A DNA stretch of 32,823 nucleotides from NCBI GenBank assembly GCA_022705265.1, contig JAKJEU010000001.1:1-32823 (forward strand), written 5' to 3'. The stretch is from Pseudomonadota bacterium (lineage in GTDB: Bacteria; Pseudomonadota; Alphaproteobacteria; JAKJEU01). Below are positions 1 to 6,236 of the stretch, piece after piece; within the stretch, counting starts at the first letter, position 1; each line of letters starts with the position of its first letter. The notes below the pieces were generated by a model. That model saw only the letters and a program-made list of their open reading frames with translations, was not told the DNA's origin and made no database searches. The position numbers and the translations under genes were made by a program.

Positions 1-903
1 GGTTTCTGAAAAAGGCAAAGGTTGCGATACTTGTGGGGTTTCGGTTACTCGGATAGTTAAGCTTCCTTGGGCAATCGCGACCGGAGAAATTTTAACATTT
101 TCACCAATAACAATTGTTCCCGTTGATTCATCGATAATAATTTTTGCTTTATCATCAGGAGTAACTTTTAATTGTTCAAGCTTAGTTATCAAAGTTACAA
201 TATCACCTTTAAAAAGTGGTGGAATTTTAAGTTCCACAGTCGATGGATCCACTGCTTTTGCCGACCTTGTTCCTAAATAGGCATTTATTGCATCACTTAT
301 TCTTGTTGCGGTTGTGAAATCAGCATTTTTTAAAGCAAGTTTTAAATTTTCCATTTTTGAAAAATCAAAATCAATTTCTCGTTCCACCAAAGCACCATTG
401 ACTATTCTTCCGCTAGTTGGAACACCTTTTACAACACTTCCTGCTTGTCCTTCGGCTTTAAAACCACCCACAGCAACTTGACCTTGGGCGATTGCATAAA
501 CTTCGCCATCAGCACCCACCAATGGAGTTACCAACAATGTTCCTCCTTGAAGACTGTCACAGTCACCTAAGGCTGAGACTGTTACATCGATTTTTGAGCC
601 TTGTCTTGAAAAAGGAGGTAAAGTACCAGTAACCATTACAGCAGCAACATTTTTTGATTTTATATCTTGGTCTCTGGTATTAACGCCTAATCTTTCTAAC
701 ATACCGATTAAGCTTTGTTCCGTAAAAGCCATCGATTTAATGTCATCACCCGTATTATTTAAACCAACCACAAGCCCATAACCAATTAATATGTTGTCTC
801 TTACACCTTCTATATCCACGATGTCTTTTATTCTTGATACAGCAAAGGCTTGAGATGTGGTTAACATCAAGACCATTTGAATAATTATTAATAAATATCT
901 CAT
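1..903 (-). CDS. flgI: Flagellar P-ring protein FlgI (partial, C-terminus beyond window)
   Basis: Reading leftward from the ATG at 901-903, 301 codons stay open to the window edge. The protein starts with a Sec signal peptide of about 21 residues (hydrophobic core followed by SQAFA), then SRIKDIVDIEGVRDN and LIGYGLVVGLNNTGD, the hallmark FlgI N-terminus. Further on come VTVSALGDCDSLQGGTLL and the GRIVNGALVEREIDF region. FlgI forms the periplasmic P ring around the flagellar rod in the peptidoglycan layer. Family members are about 370 residues, so roughly 65-70 C-terminal residues lie outside. An AAGGG ribosome site precedes the start. It is divergent from fliX and has a sigma-54-type promoter upstream. 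Family assignment is very secure. Confidence 0.97.
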   Translation of the reverse strand, partial: MRYLLIIIQMVLMLTTSQAFAVSRIKDIVDIEGVRDNILIGYGLVVGLNNTGDDIKSMAFTEQSLIGMLERLGVNTRDQDIKSKNVAAVMVTGTLPPFSRQGSKIDVTVSALGDCDSLQGGTLLVTPLVGADGEVYAIAQGQVAVGGFKAEGQAGSVVKGVPTSGRIVNGALVEREIDFDFSKMENLKLALKNADFTTATRISDAINAYLGTRSAKAVDPSTVELKIPPLFKGDIVTLITKLEQLKVTPDDKAKIIIDESTGTIVIGENVKISPVAIAQGSLTIRVTETPQVSQPLPFSET

Positions 904-942
904 CGTTTTTACCCTTTTAACAAAGTGAGTTTGTTTAAGGTT

Positions 943-960
943 ATGCAATTTATATGCCAA
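943..960 (-). promoter_or_regulatory. Candidate sigma-54 promoter for flgI
   Basis: On the minus strand the sequence reads TGGCAT, five bases, TTGCAT, matching the sigma-54 consensus TGGCAC-N5-TTGCW with the GG and GC doublets at the required spacing. It lies about 40 bp upstream of the flgI start and points at it. Sigma-54 control of P-ring genes is known in Caulobacter. No FlbD enhancer (ftr) site was recognised. Confidence 0.6.
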
Positions 961-970
961 AAAGATTTAT

Positions 971-999
971 TTGACGAAATGTAAATAAAGAATTATTAT
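971..999 (+). promoter_or_regulatory. Candidate sigma-70 promoter for fliX, leaderless
   Basis: TTGACG (971-976), a 17-bp spacer, then TATTAT (994-999). Transcription from this hexamer pair would begin at about 1006-1007, which is the first base of the fliX ATG. No ribosome-binding site precedes that ATG, so the mRNA may be leaderless. Confidence 0.5.
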
Positions 1000-1006
1000 T
1001 ATAACC

Positions 1007-1450
1007 ATGAAAATAGAAGGCACAAAAAAGAACGAAAAAGTTGAAAAATCAAGCTCAAAACCAAAACTTGGAAGCGGGTCTGATGGAATTTTGTTTGCAT
1101 CACTTTTATCTGAGGACACCTCGGTTAATGATGCAAGCCCTGTGATTTCAACTTCCCCTCTTGATGCCACTAATGCTTTGTTTGCCACTCAAATGGCAGA
1201 AGATGCTACCGCAAGAAAAGCAAGAAATTTAAGAGCCCTTAAAAAAGGTGAGAATTTATTAGACCGCCTTGAAGAAATTCGTGTTTCTCTTATTTCTGGT
1301 AACATTTCGAAAGAAAATATTATCGCTCTTGGCCAAGCGTTAAGAGCCAAACGCGAAAATGATTTGGACCCTAAATTATGCTCAATTCTTGACGAAATCG
1401 AGCTTAGAGTCGAAGTAGAGCTTGCAAAACTTTCCTTAATGTCTAAATAA
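1007..1450 (+). CDS. fliX: Flagellar assembly regulator FliX
   Basis: A 147-residue protein with the FliX layout: the MKIEGT start, a low-complexity Ser/Lys-rich N-terminal third, and a conserved C-terminal half containing ENLLDRLEEIRVSLISG and the end motif ILDEIELRVEVELAKL. FliX is an alphaproteobacterial regulator that couples early flagellar assembly to the sigma-54 activator FlbD, switching on genes of later flagellar classes. The start matches the family start exactly although no Shine-Dalgarno sequence precedes it. It is divergent from flgI across a 103-bp gap with promoter-like sequences in both directions. The adjacency and the sigma-54 motif before flgI fit FliX/FlbD-type control, which is inference. 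Confidence 0.92.
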   Translation: MKIEGTKKNEKVEKSSSKPKLGSGSDGILFASLLSEDTSVNDASPVISTSPLDATNALFATQMAEDATARKARNLRALKKGENLLDRLEEIRVSLISGNISKENIIALGQALRAKRENDLDPKLCSILDEIELRVEVELAKLSLMSK

Positions 1451-1481
1451 AATTGTAATTTTATCCTTGCCTTTTAAATTA

Positions 1482-1510
1482 TTGACTTTAAATTTAAAAC
1501 AATATAACTT
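1482..1510 (+). promoter_or_regulatory. Candidate sigma-70 promoter for dksA
   Basis: TTGACT (1482-1487), 17 bp, TAACTT (1505-1510). The -35 is good and the -10 imperfect (TATAAC overlaps at 1503). It would give a leader of about 35 nt before the dksA ATG at 1551. Confidence 0.4.
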
Positions 1511-1550
1511 ATCCTAATTATATGAACATTAATTTTTTAAGGTGATAATA

Positions 1551-1973
1551 ATGACATTAATAACTCTACCACCAGATTATAAACCTTCTAAAAAAGAACC
1601 TTTTATGAATGAAATGCAACAAGAGTATTTCAGACAAAAGTTAATCGTTTGGAAGGAAGACTTACTTAAAAAATCGGGCGATACTTTGACCAATATGAAG
1701 GAAGAAGGTGGCTTAATTGAACCTGATATCACTGACCGTGCTTCTGCTGAAACTGAAAAAGCCTTAGAGCTTAGAACCAGAGACAGATACAGAAAGCTTA
1801 TCAACAAAATTGATGCCGCTTTGAGAAGAATTGAAAATGGCTCTTATGGTTATTGCGAGGAAACTGGCGAACCTATTAATCTTGAAAGATTAGAAGCAAG
1901 ACCTATTGTTACTTTGAGCTTAGAAGCCCAAGAAAGACATGAAAGACTTGAAAAAACTTATAACGATGAATAA
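1551..1973 (+). CDS. dksA: RNA polymerase-binding regulator DksA, without a complete zinc finger
   Basis: A 140-residue DksA/TraR-family protein. DksA enters the RNA polymerase secondary channel and, with ppGpp, adjusts transcription of stable RNA and biosynthetic genes. Visible parts are a coiled-coil region with the tip DITDRASAETE and the globular end GSYGYCEETGEPINLERLEARP. The four zinc cysteines of E. coli DksA are reduced to one (GYC); the rest are replaced, with TLSLEAQERHE at the second pair. This form is common in alphaproteobacteria as far as I know. A GTG at 1542 would add three residues, but ATG 1551 is preferred because AAGG at 1539-1542 lies 8 bases upstream. A strong terminator follows. 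Confidence 0.95.
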   Translation: MTLITLPPDYKPSKKEPFMNEMQQEYFRQKLIVWKEDLLKKSGDTLTNMKEEGGLIEPDITDRASAETEKALELRTRDRYRKLINKIDAALRRIENGSYGYCEETGEPINLERLEARPIVTLSLEAQERHERLEKTYNDE

Positions 1974-1999
1974 GTTAAACAAAAAAGTCAAATGATTTT

Positions 2000-2037
2000 A
2001 AAGAACCTGCTGATTAATTTTGGTGGGTTCTTTTTTT
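2000..2037 (+). terminator. Rho-independent terminator of dksA
   Basis: AAAGAACC (2000-2007) pairs with GGTTCTTT (2026-2033) and is followed by a T run. It lies 27 bp after the dksA stop. Confidence 0.85.
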
Positions 2038-2075
2038 ATTGCCTTCAAATTCTTTTTTTATAAACTTTTGATAAA

Positions 2076-2104
2076 TTGATTATTTGCTTTTTTTGTGATA
2101 TAAT
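2076..2104 (+). promoter_or_regulatory. Sigma-70 promoter for the HAD phosphatase
   Basis: TTGATT (2076-2081), 17-bp spacer, perfect TATAAT (2099-2104), placed after the dksA terminator. It implies a leader of about 65 nt before the ATG at 2177. Confidence 0.6.
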
Positions 2105-2176
2105 TAAATCACTTTAAAAATACCGTAAAAAATAAAGATTTTATAAAACTTATAAACAAAATTTTACGAGGGACTT

Positions 2177-2953
2177 ATGACAAATGTTAAAAATAAGTCC
2201 GCTGAGATGTATCTCCATGTTACAGATTACGACGATACAATCATGCCAAAAGAATCCGAGCATGATGCAAAAATTTGCAAAGATAATGCAAAAAGATATA
2301 GTGATTTTATTAAAGAAAATCCTAACATGAAGGTCGTATATTCCAGCGGACGAGTAGTAAAAGATGTAATTGATAAAATTAAACAATATAACTTACCTGA
2401 ACCTGAATATATCATTGGTTGCGTGGGTGCGGAAATTTATGATTACCGCAAAGGTGCATATATCAAAAGATGGGAAGAATTGATGCAAAAGACTAATTTT
2501 GACAGCAAAAAGATTGGTAAACTTTTATCCAATTTGAACTATCGCGAAGAAAAATATAGCTCTAAATACAAGGCTTATTACCATTTAATCAACGCAAAAG
2601 AAAGTGATATTACAACCATTGATAAATGCCTTAAATTATTTGGGATAAAGGCAAATATCAACTATTCTAAACAAAAAAATATTGAAATTGTGCCAAAGCT
2701 TGCAAACAAAGCGATTGCCATTAAATATGTGGCAAAACAAATGGGTATTTCTCATGAAAAAATCGCGATTAGTGGGGATTCTGACAATGATTATTCTATG
2801 TTTGTTACAAATTTTAGCATGAAGATTTTACCAAAAAATGCTGACGAAAGTTTAAAAACAAAAGTAGAAAACATAGCAGGTCTTTACAAATGCAAATCCG
2901 ACCGTGCTTATGGTGTGGTTGAAGGGTTATCAGAATTTATAAGAAAAAACTAA
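2177..2953 (+). CDS. HAD-superfamily sugar-phosphate-phosphatase-like hydrolase (subfamily IIB)
   Basis: A 258-residue HAD phosphatase. Motif I is TDYDDT, with nucleophile Asp17 and acid/base Asp19. Motif II is the SSGR stretch at 56-59, a conserved Lys lies near 178 (motif III), and motif IV is GDSDND at 200-205, the Mg-binding acidic cluster. The region between motifs II and III (about 85-170) is the size of a C2 cap. The arrangement resembles sucrose-phosphate and mannosylglycerate-phosphate phosphatases and the Cof family, so the substrate is likely a small phosphorylated sugar or cofactor, but I cannot name it. A GAGGG ribosome site sits 4 bases before the ATG. It has its own promoter and terminator, so it is monocistronic. 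Fold is certain, specificity unknown. Confidence 0.85.
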   Translation: MTNVKNKSAEMYLHVTDYDDTIMPKESEHDAKICKDNAKRYSDFIKENPNMKVVYSSGRVVKDVIDKIKQYNLPEPEYIIGCVGAEIYDYRKGAYIKRWEELMQKTNFDSKKIGKLLSNLNYREEKYSSKYKAYYHLINAKESDITTIDKCLKLFGIKANINYSKQKNIEIVPKLANKAIAIKYVAKQMGISHEKIAISGDSDNDYSMFVTNFSMKILPKNADESLKTKVENIAGLYKCKSDRAYGVVEGLSEFIRKN

Positions 2954-2967
2954 GATAACCAAAAAAA

Positions 2968-3010
2968 TAAACCCCCCTTTTGGTAAAACAAAGGGGGTTT
3001 TTGTTTTTTT
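2968..3010. terminator. Bidirectional terminator
   Basis: AAACCCCCCTTT (2968-2979) pairs with AAAGGGGGTTT (2989-2999), with one bulged C. A T-rich tail follows on the plus strand (TTTTTGTTTTTTT), and on the minus strand the hairpin is followed by TTTATTTTTTT. It can serve the HAD gene and the convergent membrane-protein gene. Confidence 0.85.
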
Positions 3011-3041
3011 ATCATAAGCTTATTTTTTCTTTCAAGCTCAA

Positions 3042-3063
3042 CTCTTAACATTGTGATTAAGAG
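3042..3063. repeat. Perfect 7-bp inverted repeat
   Basis: CTCTTAA (3042-3048) and TTAAGAG (3057-3063) around an 8-nt loop, in the 110-bp gap between the bidirectional terminator and the end of the membrane-protein gene. No T run follows on either strand, so it is not itself a terminator. Its function is unknown. Confidence 0.4.
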
Positions 3064-3120
3064 ACCCCATTTCAATATTTTGTTTAAATACTACTAATTT
3101 GTAATTCATTTCATACCCCT

Positions 3121-3747
3121 TTAATAAACATATAAGAAATTATAACTATAAACTAAAATAGAGCTTCGAACTCCTGTGAATAAAAAGAATATCAGCGGAA
3201 AAGAAATAGTTAATATAGCTAATAAAATTAAAATAACCTTTCCCTTAAAAGTTGTTGGCTCCATATAACAATTATTTCTACTTATAAAGTATGATATTGT
3301 TTTTAAGGATAATAAGAAAATAATAATATACCAATTAGAGTTAACAAATAGCGATATAACAATATCAGAAAAATATGAACTAAAATCTTGACATGGTTTA
3401 TTATAAAGAAAACAAGACTCTCCAGTTAACGAGTAACAAAACCCTAAAATAGTAAAAGAAAATATTAAAAATGAATAAAATATAGAGTGATAAACTATTA
3501 TATTTTTTTGAAAATGCTTTTTTATAAATAAATAAAAGAAATGAACGGTAATCAATATAATAACTGGATTAATTATCAAACTTAATATTGACATTATATC
3601 AACATTTTTTATTTTAGAAAAAAACCATAATATATGAACAATAGAAAATGATAAATATATTACACAAACAATCATAAGTAACCACTTACAAAACTTGTAA
3701 AGTTTTCCTGCATTTTTCTCATCAAATTTGATTATTTCGTCGCTCAT
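3121..3747 (-). CDS. Predicted membrane protein, no family recognised
   Basis: 208 residues, very rich in Phe, Ile and Leu. About five membrane segments can be seen, near residues 20-43, 52-76, 83-106, 127-147 and 168-192, with a charged N-terminal tail (MSDEIIKFDEKNAGK). Cys112 and Cys119 (ESCFLYNKPC) lie in one loop and could form a disulphide if the loop is periplasmic. The start is supported by AGGAGA just upstream. The gene is visibly more AT-rich than its neighbours and stands alone between two terminators on the minus strand, consistent with an acquired or lineage-specific gene. No catalytic motif or known domain is evident. It is a real gene on coding pattern and ribosome site; its role is unknown. 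Confidence 0.7.
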   Translation of the reverse strand: MSDEIIKFDEKNAGKLYKFCKWLLMIVCVIYLSFSIVHILWFFSKIKNVDIMSILSLIINPVIILITVHFFYLFIKKHFQKNIIVYHSIFYSFLIFSFTILGFCYSLTGESCFLYNKPCQDFSSYFSDIVISLFVNSNWYIIIFLLSLKTISYFISRNNCYMEPTTFKGKVILILLAILTISFPLIFFLFTGVRSSILVYSYNFLYVY

Positions 3748-3810
3748 AAGAATCTCCTTTATTTAATTATTTATATATCAATCATATACTTATAAACATT
3801 ACTTGTAAAG

Positions 3811-3843
3811 ACAAAAAAAGAGAGGCTAACTTAACCCCTCTTT
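3811..3843 (-). terminator. Terminator of the type III glutamine synthetase gene
   Basis: On the minus strand AAAGAGGGG pairs with CCTCTCTTT (one G-T pair, 9-nt loop at 3826-3834), followed by a T-rich tail. It starts 29 bp after the synthetase stop. Confidence 0.85.
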
Positions 3844-3871
3844 CTTCATCTATTTACTAAAAAATAAATTA

Positions 3872-6037
3872 TTACATATCTAAAAGCTTATTATACCTTG
3901 GATATTGCCACAACTTAGCATCGACATTTTCTTCTAAAAAGTCGGCATAAACTCTTGCTTGCTTCATCAATGGAACAATAATTTTTTGATATTTTCTTGC
4001 CTTTTCTTCTGCACTCAAAGTTTTTGACAATGAATCAATCTTTGCAATTTCGGTTTCAAGTTTTGATACAACTTCACCCAAAGCATCAGCATTCTCAGAA
4101 ATTTTTTCAATCAAATCTTTCAAAGATTTAACTGACTTTACTTGCATTTCCTTCATATTAAGATATGTTTTTGTAATATCTTTTAAATATGCATAACTTG
4201 AAGGAATTACCATAGTTTTTGCCATTTCAAGACAGCTTGACGCCTCAATTGAAATAACATTTGCATAGATATCAAGTAAAATTTCTTTTCTTGCTGTAAC
4301 TTCACGAGCCGAGAATAAATCAAAAGAAGTAAGCAATTCCAAATTTTCGCCTTTGTCCATCAACACGAATGCATCAACACAACTTTTTAAATTTGGCAAC
4401 CCTCTTCTTTCTGCTTCTTCTTCCCATTCTTTGGTATAATTATCACCAGAATTGATAACCGCCTTGTGATCTTTAAACCATGTTGCGAGCAAGTGTGGCA
4501 TGACTTCTTTAAAAGAAGTTTTCTTGGTTGCTTCTTCTAATTCTGCTGCAATTTCTTTTAATGCCGCAGCCATAGCAATCGCGATAACAATATTACTTTG
4601 AGCCACAGTTTGTGAAGAACCCACAGTTCTGAATTCAAACTTATTACCAGTAAAAGCAAAAGGAGAAGTCCGGTTTCTGTCCGAATTATCAGTAGACATA
4701 TGAGGAAGAGGAGAAGCACCGACTTTATAAAAGCCTTTTTTCTTCTTATTTTCAAGCTCATCACCTTTGATAATGCTTTCCAAAACTTCGTCCAACTGTT
4801 CACCAAGATATACTGAAACAATAGCAGGAGGAGCTTCTTTTTCACCCAATCTGTGATCATTTCCAGCACAAGAGGTCGCAAGACGGAAAGCCACTCCATA
4901 TTTATGCACCGCTTTTAATACAGCAGCCAAAAATACCAAGAATCTTGCATTTGACATCGGAGTTTTACCAGGGTCAAGCAAATTTTCGCCATCAGCACTA
5001 ACCGACCAGTTATTATGCTTACCACTTCCATTTATGCCATCAAATGGCTTTTCATGTAAAAGACAAACAAGACCGTGATCAATTGCGGTTTGCCTTAAAA
5101 CTTCCATCATCAACATATTGTGGTCACAAGCAAGATTAGCTTCTTCATAAAGTTGAGCCATCTCAAATTGAGCCGGAGCAACTTCGTTATGTCTTGTTTT
5201 AACTGGAATACCAAGTTTTAACAATCTTTGTTCAGCATCCGCCATAAAAGCCAAAGCTCTTTTTGGAATTGCACCAAAATAATGGTCTCCCATAATTTGT
5301 CCCTTAGCAGGAGGAGCACCAAAAACCGTCCTTCCACAAGAAATTAAATCAGGTCTTTTTGCAAAATCATGTTCGTCGACAAGGAAAAATTCTTGTTCAA
5401 CACCAAGATTTACAGTTACATCTTTTACTTCTTTATCACCAAAAAATTTCAAGACTTTCTTAACTTCGCCTTTTAAAGCTTCAATAGATCTTATTAACGG
5501 AACTTTTCTATCTAGTAATTCGCCATTATAAGCAATAAACAGAGATGGGATACAAAGCGTTTTAAGACCCCTTCCCTCCATAATAAAAGCAGGGGAAGAC
5601 GGATCCCACGAGGTATAACCTCTTGCTTCGAATGTAGATCTCATACCACCTGATGGGAATGAAGACGCATCAGGTTCACCCTTCATTAACGCAGAAGCAG
5701 AGAAGTGCTCTATTACATTTCCATCATCATCTCTATCTATGAAAGAATCATGCTTTTCCGCCATTTGCCCCGTCATCGGCTGGAACCAGTGCGTATAATG
5801 CGTAGCTCCGAGCGATAAAGACCATTCTTTCATTGCACATGCTATTTTCTCTGCAATTTCTTTTGTTAAAGGTATATCGTTTGTTATTGAATCCTTAAAA
5901 CTATCGAAGGTTTCTTTGTCTAACATTTTCTGCATGACTTTTTCTGTAAACACATGTTGCTGAAATACTGGAGCAATCTTCTCTTTGAACATTGGAAATT
6001 TAGTGTGTCTTACAGATTTTTTTATATTTGTTTTCAT
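3872..6037 (-). CDS. glnN: Glutamine synthetase type III
   Basis: 721 residues, the length of GSIII (type I is about 470). GSIII makes glutamine from glutamate, ammonia and ATP in the cytoplasm as a large dodecamer. The catalytic core shows LGVEQEFFLVD (211-221, metal-binding Glu), the GSIII form RHNEVAPAQFE (282-292) of the glutamate-binding signature, HEKPFDGINGSGKHNNWS (328-345), and NRTSPFAFTGNKFEFR with the adenylylation-independent GSIII architecture. The C-terminal 150 residues are the helical GSIII extension. AAGGAT precedes the ATG. It is single-gene: a terminator lies behind it and the chemoreceptor diverges in front. A sigma-54 motif and an overlapping sigma-70-like motif lie upstream, suggesting nitrogen control. 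Whether a type I glnA exists elsewhere cannot be seen. Confidence 0.96.
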   Translation of the reverse strand: MKTNIKKSVRHTKFPMFKEKIAPVFQQHVFTEKVMQKMLDKETFDSFKDSITNDIPLTKEIAEKIACAMKEWSLSLGATHYTHWFQPMTGQMAEKHDSFIDRDDDGNVIEHFSASALMKGEPDASSFPSGGMRSTFEARGYTSWDPSSPAFIMEGRGLKTLCIPSLFIAYNGELLDRKVPLIRSIEALKGEVKKVLKFFGDKEVKDVTVNLGVEQEFFLVDEHDFAKRPDLISCGRTVFGAPPAKGQIMGDHYFGAIPKRALAFMADAEQRLLKLGIPVKTRHNEVAPAQFEMAQLYEEANLACDHNMLMMEVLRQTAIDHGLVCLLHEKPFDGINGSGKHNNWSVSADGENLLDPGKTPMSNARFLVFLAAVLKAVHKYGVAFRLATSCAGNDHRLGEKEAPPAIVSVYLGEQLDEVLESIIKGDELENKKKKGFYKVGASPLPHMSTDNSDRNRTSPFAFTGNKFEFRTVGSSQTVAQSNIVIAIAMAAALKEIAAELEEATKKTSFKEVMPHLLATWFKDHKAVINSGDNYTKEWEEEAERRGLPNLKSCVDAFVLMDKGENLELLTSFDLFSAREVTARKEILLDIYANVISIEASSCLEMAKTMVIPSSYAYLKDITKTYLNMKEMQVKSVKSLKDLIEKISENADALGEVVSKLETEIAKIDSLSKTLSAEEKARKYQKIIVPLMKQARVYADFLEENVDAKLWQYPRYNKLLDM

Positions 6038-6075
6038 GCGTTATTATCCTTCTACTTGTTTTAACAACGCTCTTA

Positions 6076-6106
6076 ATCATAGCATTATTTTTGCCATCTA
6101 TTACAA
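6076..6106 (-). promoter_or_regulatory. Candidate sigma-70 extended -10 promoter for glnN
   Basis: Minus strand: TTGTAA (6101-6106), 19-bp spacer, TATGAT (6076-6081) preceded by TGC, an extended -10. The long spacer weakens the call. It overlaps the sigma-54 candidate at 6081-6096, so the two may be alternatives. Confidence 0.3.
6081..6096 (-). promoter_or_regulatory. Candidate sigma-54 promoter for glnN
   Basis: Minus strand reads TGGCAAAAATAATGCT: GG and GC doublets exactly 12 apart, as in TGGCAC-N5-TTGCW, with two mismatches (A for C at the end of the -24 box, A for T at the start of the -12 box). Start of transcription would be near 6070, leaving a 32-nt leader with the ribosome site. 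Glutamine synthetase is a classical RpoN/NtrC target. No NtrC dyad was recognised. Confidence 0.5.
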
Positions 6107-6236
6107 GTAAAAAAATGTTACAATTTATTTTTTTTGATTTTTTTTAAAAAAAGCATCATATATAGTATACTTTAAAAAAAATAGGTATTATAATGTCGTC
6201 GAATAAAAAAAATTAAAGAAATAGGAGTTGGTTGAA

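Noticed and set aside
967..1188. 73-codon minus-strand frame opposite fliX
   Set aside because: It is antisense to a well-supported fliX and has no recognisable family or ribosome site. The same reasoning removes the frames opposite or out of phase with glnN, the chemoreceptor, uvrB, accD, znuB, mlaE and radA.
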